From JBHENC01 sp051000345 (lineage in GTDB: Bacteria; Acidobacteriota; Blastocatellia; Pyrinomonadales; Pyrinomonadaceae): a DNA stretch of 64,000 nucleotides. The stretch lies in contig JBPCOJ010000067.1 of assembly GCA_051000345.1 (NCBI GenBank), forward strand, positions 1-64,000, in the 5' to 3' direction. Below, piece after piece: positions 33,612 to 42,217 of the stretch. The notes beneath the pieces were generated by a model that was given only the letters and a program-made list of their open reading frames with translations, ran no database searches and was not told where the DNA came from. A program made the translations under genes and the position numbers. Numbering within the stretch: position 1 is the first letter of the stretch; each line of letters opens with the position of its first letter.

Positions 33612-35702
33612 AGCCATTTCCAACAGGCGCGGCAGATCGAGCATCAGCGCTACGCTGCCGTCGCGCAGTTCGGTTGCGCCGCTGATGCCGCGCCAGCGCG
33701 AGGCATGGCGTCCGAGTCCGCGCACCAGAACTTCCCTGTGCCCGTCCCATTCGTCTAATGCGACGACAGCGTGTTTCAATTGCTCGCCCGCTTCTTCACC
33801 GCGCCTGCGTCCCGCAACGTGTGAGACGACGACCGGCACGCGCTTCTTCTGTTCTGCGCCCGTGACGGGAATCGCATCCTGCGCGAGCAGTTCGCGCAAT
33901 TCGACGAGCGGCATTACCTGACCACGCCAGCGAACTACGCGCGCTTGTCCGACGCTTTCTATTTCACTCGATTCGACGAAGCCCGCTTCCGAGATGTGGC
34001 TCGCATCTATGCAGTAAGCGTAGCCGCTGGAGCGCACGACGAGCGACGGCACGAGCGCAAGCGTCGTCGGCAGCAGCATCTCGAACGTCGTGCCTGCGCC
34101 GTATTCGCCCGCAACGCTGAGTTCGCCGCCGATTTTTTCAACTGCACTCTCGACGACATCCAGCCCGACGCCGCGACCTGAAACATTCGAGACGGAAGCG
34201 GCGGTTGAAAAACCCGGACGAAAAATAAGGCGCAAACTCTGCTCTTTGGTGATCTTCGCGTGCGCGTCGATAATACCGCGCTCGACGGCGGCGCGTGCAA
34301 TACGCTCGGGATCAATGCCGCGCCCGTCGTCCGTTACGCGAAGACGCACGCGGCTGCCTTCGGCAACGGCTTCGATCAGCACGCTCCCGCGTTTTTCCTT
34401 GCCCGCGCGCAGGCGTTCGTCCGGCGCTTCGATGCCGTGGTCGATGGCATTGCGCAGTAAATGCAAGAGCGGTTCGGAGATCGCGTCGGCGAGAGATTTG
34501 TCGATTCGCACATCATTGCCCGCTGTTTCAAAATCAACCTCTTTGTCGATTGAGCGCGCTGCCATTGCTCCGGCACGCGCGGCGCGTTGGAGCGTTTGCC
34601 CGATTGCGACCATGCGCAGATCGATTAAGCGTTCTTCTAATTCGACGAAGCGGCGGCGTATGCGCGCGGCGCGGATTTCCATTTCCGTTTGTTCACCGCG
34701 CGGCAAATTTTGCTGCAAGGCAAAGTCGAGCGCGCCCGCCGTGTCCGTCAAAAGCTCGTGCGTCGCGGAAATTATTTCATCAAGCCCGGAGAGTTCCACG
34801 CGCACAAGCGTCGAAAGCGGAGCCAGCGAAAGGATAGTCGAAGGCGCATCTTCCACTTCTTTTGCGCCCGCAGTTTCGCTGGCGCTTGCAGTTTCGCCTT
34901 CAAGTTTGTTTTCAACTCGGTGAATATTTTCCTGTTCGCCTGTTTTAGCAGCGGCGGATAAATCCGTGAGGACGACGTTGCCGAATGGCGCGAGGCGCGC
35001 GGCGGCTTCATCGGGCGTCGAATCCGTCGCGTAAACAATGCGAAAGCTGATTTGATCGGGCGCGGAAGCGTCGTGTCCCGGCATCGTCGAAATCATTTCA
35101 CCACTTTCGGCGAGGGCATCGCTCAAGTCACGAAAGCGCTCGTCGAAGGTCATCAAATCGAATCCGACGGCGACCACAAAAAGATGCAAGCCTTCGCCCG
35201 CAGCTTCGCGGAAACGGTGCGTTTCATATTCGCTCAAAGAAGTTTTTATGTCTTCGGGAAGCGCTTCGAGCAAGCGCTCTTGAAGCGGCGGAGAGGCGTC
35301 GGTGCTCTGAGGTTCGGTTTTAAGCGACACGCGGCGCAGGCGTTCTATCAAAGTGCGCGAAGCGGGCGGCGCATCTCCGCTTGCGACTGCGTTCAGGCTT
35401 TGCGCAATCGCATTCGTCGCATCATCGAAGACATCGAGCGCGGCATCGTCAATGCTCGTTTGACCGAGCCGTATTTGATCGAGCAGGGATTCAAACTCGT
35501 GCGCGATTTCGGTGACAAAGTCTAATCCGGCTGCCGCCGCAGAACCTTTAATCGTATGCACATGGCGAAAGATGCGCCCGATGAGTTCGCGCCGCGCACG
35601 TCCCTCGCCGTGCCGCGCACGCAGCGTCTGCGTGTCGCCGATCAAGACTTCGATTAAGTCTTCGGCTTCAGCTAAAAATTCGCGCAGCAGTTGAGCATCC
35701 AT
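33606..35702 (-). CDS. cheA: Chemotaxis-type histidine kinase CheA
   Basis: This 698-residue kinase has an N-terminal HPt domain with the phospho-acceptor His49 in RHVHTIKGSA. A variable region of about 180 residues follows; it lacks a clear P2 domain. Then come a dimerisation region (about 300-360), the ATPase with N box LLRNAIDHGIEAPDE, G1 VTDDGRGIDPERI and G2 GRGVGLDVVESA, and a C-terminal CheW-like domain. The protein is cytoplasmic and would be coupled to receptors by CheW. It is unlinked in orientation to the cheW-HEAT-cheR-cheB operon 6 kb away, but is the only CheA in the window and its likely partner. No receptor or cheY is present, so the output is unknown. Confidence 0.92.
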   Translation of the reverse strand: MDAQLLREFLAEAEDLIEVLIGDTQTLRARHGEGRARRELIGRIFRHVHTIKGSAAAAGLDFVTEIAHEFESLLDQIRLGQTSIDDAALDVFDDATNAIAQSLNAVASGDAPPASRTLIERLRRVSLKTEPQSTDASPPLQERLLEALPEDIKTSLSEYETHRFREAAGEGLHLFVVAVGFDLMTFDERFRDLSDALAESGEMISTMPGHDASAPDQISFRIVYATDSTPDEAAARLAPFGNVVLTDLSAAAKTGEQENIHRVENKLEGETASASETAGAKEVEDAPSTILSLAPLSTLVRVELSGLDEIISATHELLTDTAGALDFALQQNLPRGEQTEMEIRAARIRRRFVELEERLIDLRMVAIGQTLQRAARAGAMAARSIDKEVDFETAGNDVRIDKSLADAISEPLLHLLRNAIDHGIEAPDERLRAGKEKRGSVLIEAVAEGSRVRLRVTDDGRGIDPERIARAAVERGIIDAHAKITKEQSLRLIFRPGFSTAASVSNVSGRGVGLDVVESAVEKIGGELSVAGEYGAGTTFEMLLPTTLALVPSLVVRSSGYAYCIDASHISEAGFVESSEIESVGQARVVRWRGQVMPLVELRELLAQDAIPVTGAEQKKRVPVVVSHVAGRRRGEEAGEQLKHAVVALDEWDGHREVLVRGLGRHASRWRGISGATELRDGSVALMLDLPRLLEMAL

Positions 35703-35796
35703 AAAACTAATGCGGCATTCAAGAGACAGGAGTCAGAAGCCAGAAGGAAGAAAAGAACGTATGGGATTGTTGTAAAGGTAACGCTGTGCAGGGAAA

Positions 35797-36387
35797 CTAA
35801 CTTGAAGGCGAACCGTCGGCCGTGCCGTTGCTGCTGTGAACTTCGCCGTCTTTGTGATCGTTGTCGTCGGCGCTGTCGCGCTGGCCGTCGTTTGTATCGT
35901 CGCTGTCGTTGTCCGGGCGCGTGGCGGTAGCGTCTTCCGCGTCGAGCGTTTCGTCAATGTTTGTCTGCGGCTGTTGTTCGTCTAAATCGCGTTTGATGGC
36001 ATCTAGGATACCGTTGATAAATTGTGTCGCTTCGTAAGTCGAAAAGCGGCGGGCGATTTCCAGTGCTTCGTTGATGGCGACGGTGCGCGGCGTCGGCTCG
36101 TAAAGAAATTCGTAGACGGCGAGACGCAGCACGTTGCGGTCAACAATTGCCATACGCGAAATGCGCCAGTGCTCTGCGCGCAAGCGTATGCGCTCGTCCA
36201 ATTCGTCTTTGTGCGCGATGGTGCCTATGGCAAGCCGCGTCGCAAACTCGCGCGCCGCTTCCTCTACGTCCGCCTCGCCCAATTCACGCCAGTAGAGCCG
36301 CACCAGTTGATCCGGGCGTATCTCTGAAACGTCAGCCGCAAAGAGCATTTGCAAGGCGCATTCGCGCGCCTTACGTCTCGAACCCAT
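35797..36387 (-). CDS. nusB: Transcription antitermination factor NusB
   Basis: I use the ATG at 36385-36387 (MGSRRKARECALQMLFAADV), the usual NusB start, giving 196 residues. The first 135 residues match NusB (YEFLYEPTPRTVAINEALEI, FINGILDAI). NusB with S10 (NusE) assembles antitermination complexes on rRNA operons. A long acidic, Asp/Asn/Ser-rich tail of about 60 residues follows (for example DNDSDDTNDGQRDSADDND). It is unusual, since NusB is normally about 140 residues. It is downstream of ribH, the common ribH-nusB order. A 92-bp gap with an imperfect dyad lies between them. Confidence 0.92.
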   Translation of the reverse strand: MGSRRKARECALQMLFAADVSEIRPDQLVRLYWRELGEADVEEAAREFATRLAIGTIAHKDELDERIRLRAEHWRISRMAIVDRNVLRLAVYEFLYEPTPRTVAINEALEIARRFSTYEATQFINGILDAIKRDLDEQQPQTNIDETLDAEDATATRPDNDSDDTNDGQRDSADDNDHKDGEVHSSNGTADGSPSS

Positions 36388-36479
36388 AAAACACCACAAA
36401 CGAAACGATGAACGATAAATCCGAAATGATGAAATTAGGGACGCCGGGTTTCACTTTCGCATTCATCATTCCTGAATCG

Positions 36480-36959
36480 TTATTTCTGAAACGCGTCCTT
36501 GTAAAGATTAACTAATTCGACTGCCGACATCGCGGCGTCGAATCCTTTATTGCCTGCCTTGACTCCGGCGCGGTCAATGGCTTGTTCCAGAGTGTCCGCC
36601 GTGACGATGCCGTAAACGACGGGCAAGCCTGTTTCCATACCGGCCTGCGCGATGCCCTTCGTCGCTTCGCCCGCGACATACTCGAAGTGCGGCGTGTCTC
36701 CGCGAATAATCGTGCCGAGACAAATCACCGCGTCAAATTTTCCCGCGCCCGCAACCTTGCGCGCCAGCAGCGGAATCTCGAACGAACCCGGCACGCGGTA
36801 AAGTTCCACAGCCTTTTCGTCCGCGCCGAGCCGCTCCAGCGCATCGAGCGCGCCTTCGATTAATCGACTCGTCAGAAAATCGTTCCAACGACTGGCGATA
36901 ATCGCAAAGCGAAACCCTGCGGCATTCAATTTTCCCTGATGTACAACGGCGGGCTGCAA
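36480..36959 (-). CDS. ribH: 6,7-dimethyl-8-ribityllumazine synthase
   Basis: This 159-residue protein is full length for lumazine synthase, which joins 5-amino-6-ribitylaminouracil and dihydroxybutanone phosphate in riboflavin synthesis. Family segments are clear: RFAIIASRWNDF, YRVPGSFEIPL, VICLGTIIRGDTPHFEYV and PVVYGIVT. The start is a TTG (36957-36959); an in-frame stop lies just upstream and no ATG fits. The other rib genes are not in the window, and I see no FMN riboswitch in the leader. It precedes nusB, a common arrangement. Confidence 0.95.
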   Translation of the reverse strand: MQPAVVHQGKLNAAGFRFAIIASRWNDFLTSRLIEGALDALERLGADEKAVELYRVPGSFEIPLLARKVAGAGKFDAVICLGTIIRGDTPHFEYVAGEATKGIAQAGMETGLPVVYGIVTADTLEQAIDRAGVKAGNKGFDAAMSAVELVNLYKDAFQK

Positions 36960-37360
36960 AATTATTCAATGGCTCCGGTCACATAAAAATTTATGATGCA
37001 CTCGCAGTATAGGTGAAGCGCAGATGAGTGACAAGCAGCGATTATTTTCTGACAAAATATACGATGCGACGGCTGATGTTTAATTTAAGCGAAGCTCTGT
37101 ATTCCAAAAATCGATCATTGCCTTTTACGCAAAATTTATGTATTATTTCAGCAAGATTTGCGCCTGCTCTGACTTGCACAACGCTTAAAGGCTTGAGCGA
37201 CAGTACGCAGAGCGAGTGCAAACGCGTCTAGGAGCATGTGCCTACAGGACGTTGTGTGGCTTGCTTACGCAGTGCTGCCATTTGGCAGAAGGCACCAATA
37301 CTCTAAGGTCTTATCGAACCTAACTAGCCGTAATAAAAAAGCAGCAAAGGAGAACCAACT
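36960..37360. other. Intergenic region of about 400 bp
   Basis: This region separates divergently oriented ribH (minus) and the ribbon-helix-helix gene (plus) and is AT-richer than its surroundings. A small dyad, TGCCATTTGGCA, occurs near 37276-37287. I considered a structured RNA such as 6S but found no convincing extended fold. AAAGGAG just before the GTG at 37361 is the ribosome-binding site of the next gene. Confidence 0.5.
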
Positions 37361-37618
37361 GTGAACCAAGCCCTAAAGACCTCTAATCGAGGTTCACCTA
37401 AAAATGAAAAGGAGAAGGTTCGCCTTAGCCTCGATATCTCTCCAGAGTTGAACGCACTTCTCGAGATGCTTGCCGACAAAACCGGCGGCACTAAAAGCGA
37501 TGTGCTTCGCAAAGCGATTTCCTTAATGGAAGTAGCTGTCGAAGCGAAGCGACAAGGCAAGAAGTTCGGCATCGCAGAAAGAGACCAGCAACTTTCGACG
37601 GAGATTATCGGGCTTTGA
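37361..37618 (+). CDS. Ribbon-helix-helix (CopG-like) DNA-binding protein
   Basis: This 85-residue protein starts with a GTG supported by AAAGGAG. After a polar tail it shows KVRLSLDISPELNALLEMLA followed by DKTGGTKSDVLRKAISLMEV, the strand-helix-helix pattern of MetJ/Arc/CopG repressors. Such proteins bind DNA as dimers and often act as antitoxins or plasmid regulators. The next gene begins directly after its stop, so the two form a unit, possibly an autoregulated pair. The region is AT-rich relative to the neighbourhood and may be acquired. Confidence 0.75.
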   Translation: MNQALKTSNRGSPKNEKEKVRLSLDISPELNALLEMLADKTGGTKSDVLRKAISLMEVAVEAKRQGKKFGIAERDQQLSTEIIGL

Positions 37619-37951
37619 TTGAACCGATCTTGCCCAATGCCGCACGGAAAAATCGACCTCAATGAACTAGCCGACAGACTCGATCACCAACTTTCAATCG
37701 TGCCGCGCGAAGAACCTGCCGAAAGGCAAGCGCGACTCGAAATTGAAAAAGCCGATGCCGCTCACAAGCGGCGGATAGACCTAGCCTTGCATATCACGAC
37801 GCTCGCCGTCATCGCGGCGACGTTTGGAGTGTGCGTTTACATAATTCTGGCGCGCACGTTCAGTTCCGATATGGACAAGCTGGCGGCGGCGCTGCTGACT
37901 TCAATAGTGACCGGGCTTGTGGGATATGTAACAGGCAGAGCATCGAAGTAA
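37619..37951 (+). CDS. Small membrane protein paired with RHH gene
   Basis: The frame opens with a TTG directly after the RHH stop; an ATG at 37637 (MPHGKIDLNELADRLD) is the more usual start, giving 104 residues. An N-terminal charged, helical half is followed by two membrane spans (LALHITTLAVIAATFGVCVY and LAAALLTSIVTGLVGYVTG) and a short tail. No family is recognised. The combination of a DNA-binding gene and a small two-span membrane protein recalls toxin-antitoxin or superinfection-type modules, but there is no direct evidence of toxicity. Confidence 0.65.
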   Translation: MNRSCPMPHGKIDLNELADRLDHQLSIVPREEPAERQARLEIEKADAAHKRRIDLALHITTLAVIAATFGVCVYIILARTFSSDMDKLAAALLTSIVTGLVGYVTGRASK

Positions 37952-38027
37952 GTTTTCGGCTAGAGCTTCCGCACGTATGCGTCCAAGTCCATGTGCGTCG
38001 TGAGAGTGCCTGTGCCTCATCAAGCTT

Positions 38028-38825
38028 CTATTTCCCTTCAAACACGGGAGCGCGTTTTTCGAGAAAGGCGCGCGTGCCTTCGCGCATGTCTGTTGTTGCA
38101 AATAGTTGGCTGAACAATTCGGCTTCGAGCGCGAGTCCTTCGTCGAGCGGAAGTTCGAGGCCGCGCGTGACGGCTTCGAGGCAGGCGCGAATGGCGAGCG
38201 GCGCTTGCCGGGAAATTCCCTGAGCGAGCGCTTCGGCTTCGTGAAGAAGTTGCCCTTCTTCGACAACCTGATTGAGCAGGCCGAGATGTTGCGCTTCTTC
38301 AGCACGGATGCCTTCTCCGGCGAGCATCACACCGTAGGCGCGGCCAGAGCCTATGATGCGCGCGAGGCGCTGCGTGCCGCCGTAGGCAGGAATCACGCCG
38401 AGCTTTGTTTCCGGTAAAGTGAACTGCGCCTTGCTTGACCCGATCCTCATGTGACACGCCAGCGCGAGTTCGCATCCGCCGCCCGCCGCGATGCCGTTGA
38501 CGGCGCAGATGACAGGCACGCTCGCACGTTCAATCAAGTCGCAAACATGTTGCCCGCGTGTCGCCGCTTTTCGCGCCGCTTCGACATCGAGCGTCGATAA
38601 TTCTTCGATGTCCGTGCCTGCGCAGAACGCTTCGCCTGCGCCGGTGAGGATGACGGCGCGCAGTTGATCCCGCTCTTTTTCGATGCGCCCGAATGCTTGC
38701 CTTAGTTCTTCGAGCATACGGCTGGTGAGCGCGTTGCGTTTTGCGGGACGATTGAGACGCACGAATGCGACGGATTCGCGCGTCTCAAATATAACACTAG
38801 GGATAACTGCGGGTTCGCGGCTCAT
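38028..38825 (-). CDS. Enoyl-CoA hydratase/isomerase family protein
   Basis: This 265-residue crotonase-fold enzyme has the oxyanion-hole segments GAGEAFCAGTDIEEL and NGIAAGGGCELALACHM. The substrate region is LPETKLGVIPAYGGTQRL; its Glu and Gly pattern is consistent with hydratase activity. Members hydrate 2-enoyl-CoA in beta-oxidation or related routes. It is followed at its 5' side by a 3-hydroxyacyl-CoA dehydrogenase gene 18 bp away on the same strand, which supports a joint role in acyl-CoA oxidation or butyryl-CoA metabolism. The chain-length preference cannot be told. Confidence 0.9.
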   Translation of the reverse strand: MSREPAVIPSVIFETRESVAFVRLNRPAKRNALTSRMLEELRQAFGRIEKERDQLRAVILTGAGEAFCAGTDIEELSTLDVEAARKAATRGQHVCDLIERASVPVICAVNGIAAGGGCELALACHMRIGSSKAQFTLPETKLGVIPAYGGTQRLARIIGSGRAYGVMLAGEGIRAEEAQHLGLLNQVVEEGQLLHEAEALAQGISRQAPLAIRACLEAVTRGLELPLDEGLALEAELFSQLFATTDMREGTRAFLEKRAPVFEGK

Positions 38826-38843
38826 TCTTCGTGCGAAGCAGAG

Positions 38844-39737
38844 TTACACCAGATTCATCGGAGTAGGATTTTTCGCGTCCTTCGTGTAGTCGTAAAAACC
38901 ACGCCCGGATTTGCGCCCGTAGAGTCCTGCGAGCACCATGCGTTTGAGCAATGGCGGCGCGGCGAAACGCTTTTCGCGGAATTCGTTGAACATGATTTCC
39001 GCAATGTAATACGTCGTGTCGAGGCCGACGAAATCGCCCAAGGTAAACGGCCCCATCGGATAACCGCAGCCGAGTTTCATCGCGTTGTCGATGTCCACAA
39101 TCGAGCCGACGCCTTCTTCGAGCGCGCGTATCGCGTCGAGCATATAAGGCACAAGCAAGCGATTGACGATGAAGCCGGTTTTGTCTCCGGCGCGGACGGG
39201 AGTTTTGCCGAGCCGCGCGCCGAATTCGACTGCCTGTTCGTAAACTGCGTCGTCCGTCAGAATCGTGCGGACGACTTCGACGAGCTTCATAATCGGCACG
39301 GGATTAAAGAAGTGCAATCCGATGAAACGCTTTTGACGCTCGGCGGATGTCGCCGTCATCATCTCCGTGATCGAGAGCGAAGAAGTGTTGGACGCGAAAA
39401 TCGTTTCGGGTTTGCAGAGTTCGTCGAGTTGTTTGTAAGTGTCGCGCTTGATGTCCAGATTTTCGATGATTGCTTCGATGATAATGTCGCAGTCGGCAAA
39501 GTCCGCGAGCGAGGTCGTGCCTGTCAAACGAGCGCGAATCTCTTTTTGCTGGTCGTGGTTGATCGTGCCTTTTTCGGCAAAGCGCGCAAGGGATTTTTCG
39601 ATGCCGCCGAAACCCTTGTCCAAAAATTCTTGCGATACTTCGCGCACAACGACGTCAAAGCCCGCAGTCGCGGCGGTCTGCGCAATGCCTGCGCCCATCA
39701 GCCCACAACCGAGAATACCTACCTTCTTCATTTCCAT
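38844..39737 (-). CDS. 3-hydroxybutyryl-CoA dehydrogenase
   Basis: I choose the ATG at 39735-39737 (MEMKKVGILGCGLMGAGIAQ), which brings the NAD-binding GxGxxG to the N-terminus as expected; the frame is open 20 codons further. The protein is 297 residues. Further signatures are ASNTSSLSITEM, HFFNPVPIMKLVEV with the catalytic His, and DKTGFIVNRLLVPYMLDAI in the helical C-terminal domain. It oxidises (S)-3-hydroxyacyl-CoA to 3-ketoacyl-CoA, the step after the hydratase encoded immediately downstream. The two are almost surely one operon. Confidence 0.93.
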   Translation of the reverse strand: MEMKKVGILGCGLMGAGIAQTAATAGFDVVVREVSQEFLDKGFGGIEKSLARFAEKGTINHDQQKEIRARLTGTTSLADFADCDIIIEAIIENLDIKRDTYKQLDELCKPETIFASNTSSLSITEMMTATSAERQKRFIGLHFFNPVPIMKLVEVVRTILTDDAVYEQAVEFGARLGKTPVRAGDKTGFIVNRLLVPYMLDAIRALEEGVGSIVDIDNAMKLGCGYPMGPFTLGDFVGLDTTYYIAEIMFNEFREKRFAAPPLLKRMVLAGLYGRKSGRGFYDYTKDAKNPTPMNLV

Positions 39738-39933
39738 ACTCAATTTCCGTTCTCCTTCATAAATTTGCGTAAGAATCAAAAACGCGCACAGCCGCAATTT
39801 TCATGGCTGCCGCATAAATCTAAATTTTGCTCGACGATAAGCACATGCGCGGCGAAGCGTGAAACGATTATTTCCGCGTTCGTTCAACGTTGCTCTGACG
39901 TTAATCCGGCCTTGCGCACTCGCCCGCGCGGAT

Positions 39934-41319
39934 TCACTTTTTATCCGGCGCATTGTTTTCTTGCGGCGGCGTTTCACTGAATTTCAAACCGTATTTCGCG
40001 CCGTTAGTCAGCAGATATTCGCGGAAGTTTTTCTGCCACGATTGAAAATTGTCAACGAGTTCCTTTTCTTGTTTGCGGGCGCGCGTGCTCGATAATTGTG
40101 GCGGAGTGGCAACGGCGAAACCGCGCGCGCGAACGAGCAAAGTCCTTAAATCGTTTCGCAGCGCGTCGGCCTGTTCGTCAATCGACGGCGCATCGTCGAG
40201 CGACTTGATTGCTTGATCGACGGCGTTCGCGTCGTGATTGTTTAAGGCAGACACGAAGGCTTGCTGGCCTTCGTTGAGCACTTTGAAGTATGCGATGAAT
40301 TCCGACGATCCATTGAAGGGCAGCGCAACGGAAGAGGCGTTCGCATTGCTCGATGCCTGCGGATATTCTTTGAAATGCCGCGCGACCATCCAGAAGCTGA
40401 CGGCGATGAGCGCGATCATCGCCCATTGCAGCAACTGCCAGACAAAAGCGCCGCGACGCGTTTCATTCGGACGCTTATAGTCGATGACGAGCGCGAGCGC
40501 TGCACCCGCCGCGAGGCCGCCCAAGTGAGCGGCGTTATCAATGAACGGCACGGTGTAGCCGATAAAGAGATTAAGGAGAATCGTCGGCAGCATTCCCGCG
40601 CCGAAAGCGCGCTTTAATTCTTCGGGCAGTTCGTGGCGAAACTTAATGCCGAAAACAAACAGCACGCCGATCAAACCGAAAAGCGCGCCGGAGGCTCCGG
40701 CGGAAGGGCCGTCGCCGCCGCGAAACAAAAAGCCGCCGAGAAAGCCGCTCTGCATCTGGTGGCTCGCGGCGAAATAACTTGCCGCCACGCCGCACGCGCC
40801 CGCCACCACCCAGAACACGACGAACTTCGCCGAGCCGTAAAGCTTCTCGACATACGGCCCCAGCATAAAGAGGCCGTACATGTTGACGAGCAAATGAATG
40901 ACGCCGATGTGTATGAACATCGGCGTGATGAAACGCCACCACTGTCCCGCGTTAATCAGCGAATTGAATTTCGCGCCGTAGGCCAAGAGCGTTGCCGCAG
41001 ACGGCTCCCAGATGTTTGCCGTATTGCCCTGCAACATCAACAAAAAAACAAAGACGTTGGCGGCGATAAAGATAATCGTGAAACTCGCCGGGCGCGTGAA
41101 CACGGCGCGCGCGAAACGCAAAGCCTCGCGGTCGTAAGCGACGCGCAAACCCTTCGGCTGCCCATCGTCGGCGTCGCCGCGTCTCGTCGCATTAGCGTTT
41201 GCGAGCGGCACGCCGCACTGCGCGCAAACCTTTTCGCCCGCGCCGACAATCGCGCCGCAACTGCGACACACGCCCGGACGCCCTGCGCGAACATTCTCAC
41301 TCGATTTATTTTCAGCCAA
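39934..41319 (-). CDS. Rhomboid intramembrane serine protease with zinc ribbon
   Basis: This 461-residue membrane protein has an N-terminal zinc ribbon (Cys18, Cys21, Cys32, Cys35) and a rhomboid core of six or seven spans. The catalytic Ser is in SAGASGALFGLIG and the His in IDNAAHLGGLAAG; MFIHIGVIHLLVNMYGLFML supplies the family HxxxHxxxN motif. A C-terminal extension of about 150 residues, outside the membrane, is helical and low in recognised motifs. Rhomboids cleave substrates within membrane helices. A zinc ribbon fused to the front is a recurring bacterial variant of unknown purpose. The gene is divergent from cheW. Confidence 0.92.
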   Translation of the reverse strand: MAENKSSENVRAGRPGVCRSCGAIVGAGEKVCAQCGVPLANANATRRGDADDGQPKGLRVAYDREALRFARAVFTRPASFTIIFIAANVFVFLLMLQGNTANIWEPSAATLLAYGAKFNSLINAGQWWRFITPMFIHIGVIHLLVNMYGLFMLGPYVEKLYGSAKFVVFWVVAGACGVAASYFAASHQMQSGFLGGFLFRGGDGPSAGASGALFGLIGVLFVFGIKFRHELPEELKRAFGAGMLPTILLNLFIGYTVPFIDNAAHLGGLAAGAALALVIDYKRPNETRRGAFVWQLLQWAMIALIAVSFWMVARHFKEYPQASSNANASSVALPFNGSSEFIAYFKVLNEGQQAFVSALNNHDANAVDQAIKSLDDAPSIDEQADALRNDLRTLLVRARGFAVATPPQLSSTRARKQEKELVDNFQSWQKNFREYLLTNGAKYGLKFSETPPQENNAPDKK

Positions 41320-41607
41320 ATCTTTTTAAGCCAGCCATCAATGCTTCTAATAACGCTTCCAAAAACTGTGTTACGCCCCGTGTGCCGTCGCCGCCTTGCT
41401 ATTGGAACCCGAAAAGCACACGCACAACGATGAACGGGCGAACGATGCACGATGCGCCCGACAAACACCTTCCGGCATAAACGCGGTCAGGGATTCTACC
41501 TTGAATCGACATGCGCTGTCATGCGCTACGGCTTTCTGCCTGCCTTCGTGCGCTTCGTATCATTTGCGTATGCCTGTCAGCAAGATTCCTGTTACACTTT
41601 TCGCGGG

Positions 41608-42156
41608 ATGAATGAGCCGCAAGACTTTACGGACGTCTCGATTTTACCGCGCACGCTCGGACTCGAACGGGGCGCGGGCGAAGACTTGCGCGAGCGACGC
41701 GAACTGCTCATCTTTCTTCGTGCAGAACGATTGTTCGGTATCTTTGCCGACGAAGCGAGCGACGTTACGCAGCACATCGAGCCGACGCCTTTGCCGCGCG
41801 CGCCGCCGTCGGTGTTCGGCGTTGTCTGCGTGCGCGGGCGCATGTTGACGCTGCTCGATCCGCTCGCGCTCGTTTACGACAAAAGCGCGCGGCCACCCGC
41901 GCCAGGATTATCCGCGAATGGTTTTGTCGTTGCGCTACGCGGCGACGAACAGCTTGCGCTCGCTGTTGACCGCGTCAAGCAGATCAGCGAAATCTTTGTC
42001 GAAGAAATCGCGCCGCTCGGACGCACGCAAAGTTCCCGCGTAATTCGCGGAGTCCTGCAACACGAATCATCGCTCGTCACAATCCTTAACGTCGAAGAAT
42101 TGTATACGGCAGCAATGCACGGAGCCGAAAGACGCCGCCGCCGCTCGAAAAATTAA
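41608..42156 (+). CDS. cheW: CheW-like coupling protein
   Basis: The ATG at 41608 (MNEPQDFTDVS) gives 182 residues; the open frame begins at 41452 but the extra N-terminus has no CheW character. The CheW domain covers about 30-165 (LLIFLRAERLFGIFADEA, PSVFGVVCVRGRMLTLLDP, RVIRGVLQHESSLVTILNV), ending in an Arg-rich tail. CheW couples receptors to CheA. It leads a run of genes with a HEAT-repeat gene, cheR and cheB, 61 nt upstream of the second gene. The basic tail and the lack of a receptor gene here suggest a dedicated sensory array elsewhere in the genome. Confidence 0.85.
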   Translation: MNEPQDFTDVSILPRTLGLERGAGEDLRERRELLIFLRAERLFGIFADEASDVTQHIEPTPLPRAPPSVFGVVCVRGRMLTLLDPLALVYDKSARPPAPGLSANGFVVALRGDEQLALAVDRVKQISEIFVEEIAPLGRTQSSRVIRGVLQHESSLVTILNVEELYTAAMHGAERRRRRSKN

Positions 42157-42217
42157 CTGCACAAAATCAACGGCACAGCCGACAATATATGCGCGTCGAG
42201 GTAGGAAAGGTTTTGCC

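Noticed and set aside
36960..37360. Possible 6S RNA or FMN riboswitch near ribH
   Set aside because: No extended hairpin with a central bulge and no FMN-aptamer conserved blocks could be found on either strand.
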